Positions 43,801-56,400 of a stretch of DNA of 64,000 nucleotides are shown in pieces; positions within the stretch are counted from its first letter, which is position 1; each line of letters starts with the position of its first letter. Under the pieces are notes generated by a model that ran no database searches, was not told the DNA's origin, and saw only the letters and a list, made by a program, of their open reading frames with translations. The position numbers and the translations under genes are program-made. Source of the DNA: Coriaria nepalensis (taxonomy: Eukaryota > Streptophyta > Magnoliopsida > Cucurbitales > Coriariaceae); NCBI GenBank assembly GCA_027186245.1, contig CP114496.1:3479501-3543500 (forward strand), in the 5' to 3' direction.

Positions 43801-45773
43801 TGAAAGTGTATATCCGTCAAGCCAATCAGATTTTGACCAAATAGGGAAATTTTTTAATGTTATACTATCTTTATGCGGATATTAGTAAGACATTATTTAT
43901 TGTCATTAATAAAAGTTAGTTACTATTTATTATGTTTATTGATTTTTATTGGAATTAATATTATAAGTTCTATATATGCATATCATGATAAAGTCCAATA
44001 TCTTGAGTTTTGCACTCTGGAGACCATGATAGAGAGCATACTAGTAGAGACTCGAGTGTCTAAGAGCTCTTAAGATACAAACAGTTCATTGGCATAGGAT
44101 CTCAAGAATTGACATTAATTGATATGGATAGACAATTATGTAGTTCATCACCCAATTGTTAGGGTGACCAATATCATAGCTAGTGGTGTTAGTAGAACAC
44201 CATGGTGATTACGTGGGTGCTTAGTATAGACTAAAAGTCTAGACTGTGAAACTTAGATAATTTTCAATGGTAATTAAAACTTACTGTTAATGAGAATTAT
44301 CTAGTAACTATTTTACATATGATCATTTGACCTAAGACACCATGGTTTCCTTGACTACCAAACTTCAAACGTTAACATCATTCTTGTTAACCTTAGCCAT
44401 AGGTGAACACAGGGTAAACCGTTGGGTATGAAGTATTGTGCAGAAGAATTATGAGTGATTAAGAGAGAATTTATCACTTTCATATTTGGAATAAGGTCCT
44501 ATGGATTATATACTTTATTGAATAATGAATCATTACAAAGTAGTATGGTTTAAAACGAGTTTCTATAGATTCATTATTGATGTTTAATAAATGTATGAGG
44601 TGCATATGATTTGTTTATTAAGATTTAACAATTAAACCATGCATTATGACGAACTAGGTTACTGGTGAGATGGAAAGATTGTTATTGATACTTCTCGTCT
44701 CCAGGTAGTTTGATACTTTGCTAGAAGTTAATATTGACTTGTAGGTTTAAAGTTATTTAATCATGAGATGATTAAGTTAAATATTTAATTTAAAAGATTA
44801 TTATAAATTAAATAAAATCATAAAAGATTTTTTAAATTCTTCGGCTGGTGTGATTTAGAACATAATCGGTCACACATATAAAGTTCGGAGTAACACAGTT
44901 ATAGTTTCATTGGAGGAGAAGGAAAAATGGACCAAAATCATTTTAGTGGTAAAATTATAATTTGACCTATAGTTTGACTGTAAAGGAAAAATAATAATTA
45001 TTAATTTGCTAATTTAATGTCATACAACTTTGATAGTACTACTAAATGTGTCATTGAATTAATTAGAAATTAATAAGTTACATATGAACTCTTATTTAAT
45101 TATAAATAGGTCATAAATATTCATTATTAATAATATGACATTAACCCTTAGGCTGGATTATTAATCAGATTTTCATGAGTTAAAATTAATCAAATGATTG
45201 ATTAAATAACCCATGAGTAGTCAGCCAGTGAATGAGTTTTGACCTATCTCACTTTTGTATTTTAAGGCAACTGAGATTACTAATGAAATTAGGAAAGTAT
45301 GATCTAGTATTTGCCTATAAATTCAAACCATATGGTGGCCAAAATTAAGAAGTGCTCACACAAACCTCTTGGCCGAAAATCAAAGAGAAAAACGTCTTTT
45401 CCATTCCCTTTTCCCGAGCTTATTATCTTATGAGTTGAGATCTTAAGTAGAAATTTAACCGTGAGATCTTAAGTAGAAATTTAACCTTGCGAAACGAATT
45501 ATGTGGATAACGGTTAGAGGGCGAACATGTGAGTGCCTCCCCATGTTATTCAAGAAAGGTTTGTAAATCAAAAGAGATATTTCCTTTTTCTAAATCTTAA
45601 TTTAATATTGATGAGATTTACTATATTTTCTGTAAAATTGATTATATGTGATATAATTGTTATATGATCGGTCTGGATAAATATTATATCCGCTAGAATA
45701 TGATGAGAATAAAATTTTAAATATTTTTTCTATTGTATTTATTATTTTGTATGTGTGCATCCGTTTCCTAATA
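43801..45773 (+). repeat. 3' LTR of the large copia element
   Basis: About 1.97 kb. It starts TGAAAGTGTATATCC and ends CCTAATA. It contains a 26-bp tandem duplication at about 45436-45487 (GAGATCTTAAGTAG repeated) that the 5' LTR lacks. Confidence 0.85.
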
Positions 45774-46577
45774 GTATCAGCTTTGAGTCTTTGATAGTGA
45801 AAAACATTATATCAATTTTGCAAATTATTAAGTCCTTTTTTCTCTTATGTAATTATTTTGATATCTTTCTACTTAACTTTTATTTCTTATACCTACAATA
45901 GTATCTAAATTTTTTTAATGTGTTACTATTAAATAACCGTAAGTATGATCCATTTTAATTTTTTTGAGTGAAAAATATATTTTTTCTTTCTCGTGCATCG
46001 AATGGGTATGAAAACTAGTATTATATAAAAGTGAGGATGAGTTGTTGTAGAAATTTGGTCTTCCAATTTCAAACCAATCGGTAATTAGTGATGTTACCCA
46101 TCTTTTTTATATGCTAAGTTCTCAACTTATGTTCTAGATATAGGATTATATTCATAGCATGTCCCCATGTGTGGCGTTATTTTGATACGATATATGAATT
46201 TCTTTATATATATATATCTAACATGGAGCACGTGTAGGGATTAGTCCATCATGTGCGGGCTCGACTCTAGTACCATATTAAAATTTGGACTTCCAACTCA
46301 ATCAATTGATAATGAATGGTATGATTCATCGTTCCTAGCTATTTGGCCACAAAAAAAACTAGTTAAAAAAAAAGGGATAATGGCTAGAAAAGAAGAAGCT
46401 TAACTTCTAAAATGTGGGGTAGTTGAATTATAAGTCTGCCATATGTCCAAAATGGTAAGTTGTCCATAACTTAATTAGCCTATAAATAGAAGTTGAAGGT
46501 GAAGATTCATTCTCAACTTTTCAACTTTATAAACAACACACACATGTTTATTTATTTTTAAATTCTTTATTTTTTAT
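45774..46577. other. Spacer with primer-site-like text and a dispersed repeat
   Basis: Directly after the 3' LTR the sequence AGTATCAG..TTTGAGTCTTT resembles the primer site and first internal bases that follow the 5' LTR. The dispersed repeat at 46025-46290 follows. No gene is seen. Confidence 0.45.
46025..46290 (+). repeat. Dispersed repeat, copy 1
   Basis: It shares text with 55553-55765 in the same orientation (AGAAATTTGGTCTTCCAATT, then ATGTGTAGGGATTAGT-like and CATCATG words). The family is not identified; no coding content. Confidence 0.65.
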
Positions 46578-46852
46578 CACTACAAAAAGTCATATCAAAC
46601 ATGACCTTGATAAACATAACAGAATGCCAGTTTTGCATGGTGTTTGAAAAAAATGTAATGAATATCATCATTGTCTTATTCATGTTGCTAAAAGTTATAT
46701 GTGTTACTTTTATTATGACTGCGGTATTTATACCGCCGACGTGGCGGTGACATGTAAATCATTAATATAGTATAATATACGAACAAGGTATCCACATGGA
46801 GTCAACGATGCGGTTTGTCAACCGGGAACACATTGTCACATGTCAAATTGCC

Positions 46853-47006
46853 ATTGGTCGACATCTCAGTTTCTTATTAGTCCACGCGTTAATTTCTGAT
46901 TGGTCCATATGTCAATTTCTTATTGTTCCACATGATCAATTATGACTAGTCCTTGTGTTCAATTATGATTGGTCCACATTTCCATTTCTCAGTGGTTCCA
47001 TTTGTC
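46853..47006 (+). repeat. 23-bp subterminal tandem array
   Basis: Units start exactly 23 bp apart at 46853, 46876, 46899, 46922, 46945 and 46968, with a partial one at 46991. The consensus is ATTGGTCCACATGTCAATTT plus about three bases. It lies inside the CACTA end, where such arrays bind the element's own proteins in known members. Confidence 0.9.
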
Positions 47007-47131
47007 TTAGCTTTCGATATATTGTGACGACTGAATTAGTTGCTTTTCAAGTAAATGTGACATTGTTGTATTGTAACATTAGGTTTCGGTGATGCTTGTA
47101 ATTGTCGCTTTTGAAAAAAATGTGCCATTAA

Positions 47132-47307
47132 TATATGTCATATTTGTCTTTACCTTATGTCTTTGCATATTAAATGGACACTTTTAAGCGTTATATTTGA
47201 TATATATGTGATATTTATATATATGTTATATTTGTCACTACCTTATGTATGTTACATATTAAAAGTGTTGTTTTCCAACGTTATATTCGACGATCATGGG
47301 TGTTACA
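47132..47307 (+). repeat. Two ~88-bp direct repeats in the CACTA subterminal region
   Basis: TATATGTCATATTTGTC at 47132 recurs as TATATGTTATATTTGTC at 47220. The shared following text is ACCTTATGT, CATATTAAA and GTTATATTYGA. Confidence 0.8.
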
Positions 47308-47982
47308 TACTCAGCAAAAAACTGCAACCCAAAACTGGGTGATAGATAACCTGCAACATGAAATCATATCTAATTAACTAATTTTTTTGTCTCAACACCC
47401 AAGCCCATTACACAAACCAATAAGTTATAAATTCTTTAATATAGCTAGTACTCATGAATTATATTACAATAAGTTAAAGCCTCATATATTACAACAAGAT
47501 ATCAACAACCATAAATAATAATACTCACTACTATAAGTGCTTTTAATTGTCACTACAATTTCTAAGAACAACTACAATCTCCTCAATTATGTTATAGCAA
47601 GATAATTATAGCCTTATAGATGAATATACCTAATATGACATTTAAAAGAAAAAACCATGACAATATCATGGCTTGCTCTTACCTGCTTGTCCCTTATAAA
47701 ATGAGTGAACTTTAAATTATAGGCACATACATATTAATCAAATGAGAAAATTGAGACTAAGGAAACATACCTAAATTTATTTAAAAGCCAATTGAGAACC
47801 AATCCTTGCAGTAAGTATAATATAATCAACTAATTGCATTATATAAATTTATAGTGGGTCTCCTACAAAAATAATTAGCATAAATAAGTGTTAGATAAGT
47901 TAGAATTTAAATAATAAAAATATTTAAAATATGGTAAGTGAATTAAGAAAATACCTCATAAAATTAGTCACAAGATTGGTAA

Positions 47983-48990
47983 TCTTCATCATCATCTCTA
48001 TCTTTTCCAACCTCGCTATCTTCTTCAAGATATTCTACCTTGTTAGTGTCTTCGTCTTGTAGAGGTTCATATTTGGATCCATGTCATTCCCCCTCCCCCC
48101 CGATATGGTTGATCCGATTGAATATTCAGGTTTCTTGAATCATCAAAAAATTTCTACATAACTGTATCAGTCACGGAAAATAGATCACACCCTCTTTTGT
48201 GGTTAACAGATGAAAGTTGGTGATATTGGGAAATGAAATAACAAAATTTGAATTTTTCAGCAGATCTTCTTAGAAGGCTTTTAATGTAATAGAGTTAATA
48301 TTCTTGTCAAGTAGTTCTTCTTTGAGGCTAGTATCTTTTATCTGCAAGACAAACATATCTCTTAGCACAACCTTTTGAGCTATTTTCCAAAGATATCCTC
48401 GTTTTGGATTTGTCATGTATTATGAAGATGTATGGGTCATCTTCATGCCATGTATGACTTGTGTTAACCTCAACAAATTCATCATCATCAAGCACCTCGG
48501 GATACTCCCGTTAGTTTTCCAACCAATCACACTTGAAAAGTTGCACGTTGTTCCCAACCTTATAATGAACTCGCAATATCTTAATTAGAATCCCATAATA
48601 ATATTCTATGTATCATTCATCATTCTAGTAGTTAAGAAAATACCACTACATTGGGTGCGTCGATTTTGGTCATGCTCATTTATGTACCACTTAACGCCAT
48701 TGATAGTACAAGCATTATATCTTTGTACATCATGGTCTGGTCCGAGTGTCAATACCTTCAATTCATCACGACTACTATGTAAATGAAAAGAAACCTATAT
48801 ACAATCAGTATATCTTAAATGGTACATATATATTAAAATCTTTAAACAACTTATATATACAAAGTAGAATACACTTACTCTATCTCGAAGCCAAACTCTA
48901 AAATCTTCCTTTATATAGCTTGGTCTACCCTCATCCTATTGGTATAGTTCTACAAGCTCTCTATGTTCTTTGTTAAGCAAGTGATAATCT
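47983..48990 (-). pseudogene. CACTA transposase C-terminal remnant (DUF4218/DUF4216-like)
   Basis: Minus-strand text near 48990-48890 reads NKEHRELVELYQ, stop, DEGRPSYIKEDFRVWLRDR. Then GPDHDVQRYNACTINGVKWY, YYGILIKILRVHYK, VQLFKCDWLEN and the acidic end YLEEDSEVGKDRDDDEDYQ near 47983. This order is that of the C-terminal part of plant CACTA TPase. Several stops and frame changes make it a pseudogene. Confidence 0.75.
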
Positions 48991-49363
48991 TCTTTTCATA
49001 TGAAATCTAGAATTATACATAATATCGATATAGACAAAGATTACCTATACGTTTGAAAAATAAATAATCCATGAATTGCATTACCTATGAAGTGACTCAA
49101 GTCCCAAACAAGTTAGGATGTAGTTATGAAATTTAGAGATTTTCGTGGTTATATGAACTTTACCTTTGATGAAATCAATGATTGAAACTAGTGTTAAATA
49201 TTCCAAGCTCGTGTCCATTGTCTCCCCCTACCGAATCATAGTTCTGCTCCATCCTTATAAATCGTGTCTCAAATTATTACAAATACCACGAAGTGTGATT
49301 AACCCATTCTCAATCAAGATATTTTTGCATAAATGAACCTTCCGAAGTGCAATAATGTGGACT

Positions 49364-49521
49364 ACATTGGGAAATTGGGAATCAAAAGAGAACCGTTTAA
49401 CTTTCCCAATTTCCTAATGTAGTCCACTGTTGTTAAGACATTGAGAAATTAGGAATTGAAGAAGAACCGTCTAAATTTCCTAATTTCCCAATGTAGTCCA
49501 GATTATTAAAATATTGGGAAA
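49364..49521. repeat. Tandem array of ~70-bp hairpin-forming units (left of MULE)
   Basis: Each unit begins CATTGGGAAATTGGGAATC, carries AGAACCGT and closes with the inverted form TTTCCYAATTTCCYAATGTAG. In the first unit the arms (49356-49380 and 49404-49428) pair over 24 of 25 bases. About 2.3 units are present. Related motifs reappear at 52310-52590 on the other side of the MULE remnant. Confidence 0.85.
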
Positions 49522-49929
49522 TTAGGAATCTAAAAAATTGCAAGAGTTTACCTATATACATAAAAAAAAACCATGGAAAATACAATATACATGTAAACAA
49601 AACAATTGAAATCAACAAATTCAGACGTCACTTTCAATAGTTAACAAACTAATACAATATTTCACACAAAAAAATTACAAAAACTTTCAAACTTCTACAA
49701 AACTAAAATTTCCCAATCCCATTTCTTCAAAAGGTGGTATCAGCATCAATGTGTTGTGGCAGGCAGAGGAATGAGGTTCCAACATGTAGCTTTATTATGT
49801 CATTAAATCCTACATTTGCTACACTTATTCCTATTTTGTGGAAATTCACCCCTACAAGGTATACATCTCTTCTTCAGTCTCCTGCTTTGTTTATGAATTA
49901 TAGAGGGTTCGATAATGATTGCTCGAACC

Positions 49930-52278
49930 TCTAGTGGAAAATCAAAATCATTATTCGATCGTATAGGATATATCGATTCCGCATATGCTTACTTATATCT
50001 AACACTCAGTCATGTAGTGTACTGAGAATAAGGTGTGAGGCTGTATCACCCGATTATTTGTGACCAGGTAATTCTGAACCTACGAATGAATGAATGCACA
50101 TGAGTTTATCCATTTGGAAAACCTTGCATGTGCAAATCTTCTCACATAAGTCTACTGATATATTACTACATGAGGTGTAATGACCTCATACTTTGAGTTG
50201 TTCACGCTACGTACCTTTAACCTCAATGATTCATTTTGTCTTTTCGCTAACTCATTTTCCACCTTCGGAGTAAGTGGGGTGTTTGTTAGATTTGCCTCGC
50301 ATCTGTGCTTGTAGAACTAATTTGTCATCATACTTCGGATTTCATCGAGCAACACTATTATTAGATGCACACGTGCATCCTTCAATGAAGCGTTAAGCGA
50401 CTCTGATATATTATTAATCATTATATTGTACCGGTCACTAGTGAAATACGCTCTCGCCTAGTATTGAAATCCAGCTGTTTCCAAGTAGGTTGCAACACCC
50501 GGATGTTGGGCTCTAATCTCGTTAAAATATATCTTGAAATCTTTAATTATGTATGATTTGGCTGATTTGGCTGCCTTGATGTTATTACCAAGGTGCCACA
50601 TGCAAGCACCATGTTTAGCAAATGGATAAACATCATGTATTGCGTTCTCTATACTTTTTGCCCGATCCGATACAAAAACTAATTTGATGCATCGGGGATC
50701 AAACCATGTAGTTTACTCAAGAACCATTTCCATTATGCTTTGTTCTCTGTATCGAAAATAGCCTATGCTAGAGGATAAAGATGGTAGTTACCATCCTGAG
50801 CTATTGCGCACAAAAACATGCATTTGTACTTTGACTTCAAGAAAGTACCATGAATGCCCATAACCCTTTTCATAAATCTGAATCCATTTATTATAGCTCC
50901 AATGGCTATGAAAAAAATAATGAAACCTATTATTAACGTTCGTATCAAGGGTGGTTATAGTCCCCGGACTGAGCATCTTCATCATGGCAACGTATAACAG
51001 TAAGTCTCTAAAACTTACCTCGGTTGTACCTCGAATGAGGTCATGTGCAATAGATCTTGATTTCTATGCCTTCTAGTAACTAATGTGTACCCCTATATCA
51101 CTTTGGATAACGTCTACAAGAATTCGCGCTTTCGGAGTCTCGTTACACCCTCGGTATTTCCCTTCACATACCGTCCTATCATAGACGATGTTGCTTGCCG
51201 GTGCATACTTTGCATGTGACTAACATTACAGGTGTGATGAGAGTTATATTGTCAAACTTGAATAAGCAAATTATTTTTCTTCGCGGTGGCGCGAATTCGC
51301 CACTTGCAATTTAGATCAATGCACACCATGACAAACATAGGTTTATTTGACTTCGTCACCTTTAAGTGATAATTCATTGCCATTTCATGGGAATAAAGAC
51401 TTGCCTTCAATTTTTCCTTAGAGGTAAAATATTGTTTGACATAAAACTCCCCTGCAAGTGCGTGGGAAGATATAACTGGAACCAAAATATTTTCAATGCA
51501 TGTTGAATGTTGGGTTGTAATTGGAATTGAAATCTCTTCATTTTCAATTTCATCTATATAATGCGTTGATCGCCCAGTAAATGGAGATGCCTGCTCAATT
51601 AGTATTTCACCTAAGTTCTCATCACCCCCAAAATATAGTGCCATTGAAGTGCTCATTCTTGTAGATTCGGACTCTCATCTTCATTATCATGATGAGTGTC
51701 ACAATCATCCACCACTATTTCATCATTAGCACCAACATCATCAACCCCATCCCCATCACCATTCACTTGATCAAAGTCATCACAATCATCATCGTCATAT
51801 ATGTCACTAGTGTGATCAAATTCATAAAAATCATCATAATTGTCATTAAGATTATCGTTAATATCCATTCTACCGACTATGTCTCTGTCTACTTCATCAT
51901 CAACAATAGGAAGCGCGTGTATTTTTCATGGTCACCACATGAACTGTTATTTGTCTTTGGTACCAACTTCACATACAAGGTAGAATCTTCATCTTTAGAT
52001 TGCAAGTGACGCATAAATCCCTTTATGTTCTCATTATTTCTTATAAATAGTGGGAAACATATTGTTTTACCTGCTAGCTTATACGATAATTGCAAATTGT
52101 ATTCATTTCGATCTACATCGAAAGAATTATACATAACTTCCAACAACTCTTCATACGTGATGTTAGATTTGATTGAAGCTTTCGTTGTTTCTTCAATGCT
52201 ATTTGCATGCCAAAAGAACAAATTATCTTTCTCCTTCCACTCACCGTCAAAACATATAACTATGAAAATACTTTTCAT
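49930..52278 (-). pseudogene. MULE (MuDR-type) transposase remnant
   Basis: Minus strand: an N-terminal PB1-like domain (52278-51889, MKSIFIVICFDGEWKEKDN), a highly acidic Asp-rich linker (51868-51653), a MuDR DNA-binding domain (51656-51252, YFTSKEKLKASLYSHEMAMN, then CIDLNCKWRIRA), and the MULE transposase core (about 50985-50400, GTFLKSKYKCMFLCAIAQ, HLYPLAYAIFDTENKA, MVLACGTL). A SWIM-like C-terminal stretch lies near 50100 (SKWINSCAF). The pieces are in different frames with stops between. The aspartate expected before GTFLK is a histidine, so the catalytic triad is broken. The upstream ATG at 52278 is the natural start. Confidence 0.82.
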
Positions 52279-52309
52279 CTGTCGAGAAGAAAAACAAAAA
52301 TGAAATTTG

Positions 52310-52590
52310 TACTCTTAAGACATTGAGAAATTATGAAGTGTTTTTTTTTTCTATTCTATTTCCCAATTTACTCTTATACATTGAGATATTAGAAAATTGA
52401 GAAATATTTTGTTTATGTTCTATTATGCTTTCAAATTTCTCAATATGCTCTGACTACTTAAGACATTGAAAAATTGTGACTACTTAAGACATTAGGAAAT
52501 TAGAAAAATTTTGAATTATGTTCTTTTTTTCAATTTCTCAATGTTCTATCAATAAATTAGGAACACACACATTGAGAAATTGAGAAACAT
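52310..52590. repeat. Degenerate hairpin-repeat cluster (right of MULE)
   Basis: Recurrent AAGACATTGAGAAATTATG / ACATTRGGAAATTAG words alternate with inverted CAATTTCTCAATG / TTTCCCAATTT words. The vocabulary matches the array at 49364-49521 but is more decayed. Confidence 0.7.
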
Positions 52591-52599
52591 GAACTCTAC

Positions 52600-53353
52600 T
52601 TTATTTTTTTAGATTTTCCATATTTTGTATTTGTTTCACCTTTCCACATTCTTTCTCTTGCAGAATAATTTGAAATGTTTATTACAATCACTATTTGAAC
52701 ATAATGAACCAAAAACAGAGGATTATCCATCATAATTTCATAAAAAATAGAAAACATGGGTATGGATCTTATCCTAAACCCAAAGGTTTTTCTATCTTAA
52801 AGTTCTCCATCTTCAATTATGAAACTCAGACATAGATATATTCAAAATTTAGGATTGATATGAATGAGAAATGATGAGAAAGTGAAGGTAAATCACATCC
52901 CAATGAGGAAACACTATTTCTGGGGCAAAACCATGCCGTTGGTTATCTTGATAAGGATGAGGGAAAATTTATCTTTTTACTCAATATTTAAGTGACAAGG
53001 AGTTTGATTAAATTTATTTAAAGAGTAACTATGTCCATCATTATTTATTTTATTTTTAATTATATAAGACTAGTATCAAAAATATAAATAAAAGTTTGAT
53101 TAAACTTACACTTTTTCTTACCATTTTAAGCGCTAAAGCTAAAGATCCTGAACTCCCTAGGCCTTCTTCGAAATTAAGTAATGCCAAATTTCTACCCTCC
53201 TACAAGTTGAAATATTTGACCACTCTTTAGTGGAGGGATGGTTGCACTATACTAAGGCTACAAAGGAATATGAAGGTGTGTAGCATGCATATTTTCGTTG
53301 TTCTTCACAATTAACTCAGCTCTTTGTGTACCTAATATTAACTCAGGGTCGAT
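52600..53353 (+). promoter_or_regulatory. Upstream region of the GDSL gene
   Basis: No gene is seen. From about 53140 onward it is duplicated almost in full upstream of the pseudogene at 61690-61970, so the duplicated block includes the promoter. Confidence 0.5.
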
Positions 53354-53361
53354 TATAAATA
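53354..53361 (+). promoter_or_regulatory. TATA box of the GDSL gene
   Basis: TATAAATA lies 70 bp before the ATG at 53431, giving a predicted short leader of about 40-45 nt. In the duplicated pseudogene the same site reads TATAATTA, so the box has decayed there. Confidence 0.55.
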
Positions 53362-53430
53362 CTTGTATTATTTCGTATATTTTTTCCCATCTCAAATGTA
53401 CACGTGATTTTCTATAAAGTTTCTTTCTCA

Positions 53431-56400
53431 ATGGGGTGTAAGGTTAAGCCAACAACATTGTTGGTGGTTTGTGTTTTTCTATTGGTATCATGCTGTAAAC
53501 ATGGAGTGAATGGAGAGTCGCAAGTACCTTGTTACTTCATTTTTGGAGACTCGTTGTCCGACAATGGCAATAATAACAACCTCCAGACAAAAGCCAAATG
53601 TAACTATAGACCATATGGCATCGACTTTCCCGACGGTGCAACCGGAAGATTTTCGAACGGTCGAAACTTCATTGATATCCTTAGTATGCATCATGCCTTT
53701 TCACTCTTTTGATTTCTTTCTTCATCCATAGCTCTTTCTTCGTCTCCATATATATATATATATATATATATATGAACATATATGAAATAACTCACATGTT
53801 TCTATTTTATATGCATGTGAGTATAATAAAGTAACTGAATTTTGCTTTAGTTTAAAATTTTATATATAAATGCATGTATTCCACAACATGCCAATTGGAA
53901 GTAATTACTCTAATCTCTTATAATGAAACGCTTTCGTTTTGTTATAGCTGAATTACTAGGTTTTAACACTTCCATTAAGCCCTTTACCACTGCAAGTGGT
54001 CAAGATTTACTTAGAGGTGTGAATTACGCATCTGGAGCAGCAGGGATTCGTGATGAAAGTGGAAGGACCCAAGTAACAATCTCATCATTAAAATACCAAT
54101 ATAATTTCTTCTTTTTTTAATTTTAATTTTTTTTTAATTTAACTTCATAAAAGAGGAATTTTAGAATCAATGTAATGAATTAGAGTAATTTTTGTATACA
54201 CAAAATGTTGATAACTACATGTATGAATCTCTCTTTATGATAGGGAAATCCCCCCTAACCTTTCCAAAAATTAAATTATTACCCCTATTAAATTAACATT
54301 TTATAGGAATGTTATCTAATCTTATTCAACTAAATTATTTATAGATATATAATTTAAAATTAATGAGTATATAATTATTTTTATATATGAATTTTAATTT
54401 TTTTTAATTAATTATTTTTTTTCTTCAAAATATTAGGATCTAAATTATTTTTTCCTTCAAGAAGGAGGTATAATTCAAACGATATAAGATATTATAGCAT
54501 AATTTACCTATATCATATAAATTAAACGGTTGAGATTTATATACTTTATTCTCTAATAATATACTTTTACCGCATGTCACGTTTTTACGAAATGATCAAG
54601 TGTGACGTCTTTACATAAAGATCAAGTGTCAATAGTTACCAGCATCTCCTGTATATAAAAATTTCTAATTTAACCGATTAGTAATTTTCTTCTGATTAAA
54701 TTATTATTTTTATCTCTAAATTTTTCTTATTTATTTATTTATTTATTTTCGTTCTTAAAATTTTAAAAAAGTTCAATTTTGTTATTAATATTTTAAAAAT
54801 AATTTATTTTAGTTATTTAAATCATATTATAAATATAGAATTGAAAAATAATATCTAATATTTATGAATATTATAATTACATCTAAATAATATTAATATA
54901 CTAAAAATTAATTTTTTTTTGGTTAATAAAATCATAATTTTGATTAAATGATAATTTAACTTTTTTAAAACTAAATTATTTACAACATTTCTATGAATAT
55001 AGGTTGAGATTTCTATGTTACATTTTAGACCATTTTTGTTATTCATTATGATCAATGTTATTACTTGACTTTGCAGGGTGATCGGATAAGCATGAATACG
55101 CAATTAGTAAATCATAAAATCACAATCCAACGCATAACCAGGTTGCTTCGCAGCAGAAGGGCAGCTGAAACATACCTTAAGAAATGCTTATACACAGTGG
55201 CAATTGGTAACAACGACTATCTTAACAATTATTTCATGCCACGATTCTACAGAACTTCCCATCAATACAATACACAAGAATATGCACAGGTTCTTGCCCA
55301 TCAATTCTCTTTTCAATTGCAGGTTAGCATAAATCTTGTTAACTCCCTCGTCTCTCCCTATTTAAGTTGTTTTTATTCTTTTTATTTATTATTTTCTTTC
55401 ATTCTTTCTTGTCTCTTACTATCTGTTTGGCTGATAAGAAAATGTGTATAGAAATGGAATTCAAGTTAGAATTGGCCGTATCTAATTGTAATCTTGATGT
55501 TTAGACACTATTAGGAAAAATATATATATTAAAATAAAAAATGAGAGTGGGTAAGTATAGAAATTTAGTCTTTCAATTTTAAACAAATTAGTAATAAATG
55601 ATATGACTTATCTTTCTTATATCCATATTTTTTTAAGACTTACGTTACAGATATAGTATGTCTTCATGTGAGATATCATTTTGTTTCTATATATATGATG
55701 ACATGAAATATGTGTAGGGATTAGTTCATCATACGTAGACCTGACTTTGGTATTATGTCCAAATTCATCCTAAATTCAACACTCATGAATCTATCTTCAA
55801 GTCTAATGTTCATATATATATATATATATACAACTACAATCATTGGGAGTTTTATAATATACTCTTAAATGTCGGAAGTAGAGTTTATATAGAGACGGAG
55901 CAAGAAAAATAGCCGTTTTCGGGGCCGGCGTGATAGGGTGCACTCCATATGCATTGAGGAATTATGATACCAGTGGATCAGCTTGTGTTGATGCCATCAA
56001 CAATGCAGTCGTTCTTTTCAATAATGAGCTCTTGTCTCTGGTAACTAACCTTAACAACAGACTATCCAACAATGGATCGAATGCTACATTTACCTACATT
56101 GACCCTTTCTCAATTGCATTAACCAGTACCTCCCCTCCAGGTAATTAAGATCAAATTTATATACATAAAATTTAGAAAATGATCCTAAAATTTGCAAATA
56201 TTAAAATTATATATCTAATATCATCAACATCATTAATATATTTAAAATCCACTTATATTTTGACACAGAAATCAAAGAATTTTAGTTTAATTTTTAATTT
56301 TTACTCTATTTTTCATACTTAACAATCTTAACACTTAATATTTACCACTTCAATATCTAATTTAAGAATATTAGCAATGTTCTTGATGCCACATGCGTTA

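Larger units (their letters stand above)
36392..45773 (+). mobile_element. Decayed Ty1/copia retrotransposon with ~2-kb LTRs
   Basis: Two LTRs start with TGAAAGTGTAT (36392 and 43801) and end in TTTCCTAACA / TTTCCTAATA. A primer-binding site (TGGTATCAGAGCC, 38408) and a polypurine tract (AGGTGGGAGAT, 43790) sit where expected. Gag, protease, integrase, reverse transcriptase and RNase H remnants follow in copia order. The LTRs are visibly diverged and the frames carry many stops, so the copy is old. The flanking 5-mers, CTATT left and GTATC right, agree at only three positions. RNase H text (EGYIDSSFRSDVVDSKS) resembles the Tork/TNT1-type lineage. Confidence 0.9.
46578..49050 (-). mobile_element. 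CACTA (En/Spm) transposon fragment, 3' part
   Basis: CACTACAAAAAGT at 46578 is a canonical CACTA terminus. It is followed inward by repeated subterminal motifs (23-bp array 46853-47006 and ~88-bp repeats 47132-47307). The remains of the transposase C-terminal region then lie on the minus strand, which is the correct orientation for an element whose 3' end is at 46578. The opposite terminus was not found, so the element is truncated or broken by later insertions. Confidence 0.75.

Noticed and set aside
46853..47006. CRISPR-like regular repeats
   Set aside because: Units are contiguous 23-mers without unique spacers, in a plant nuclear transposon end.
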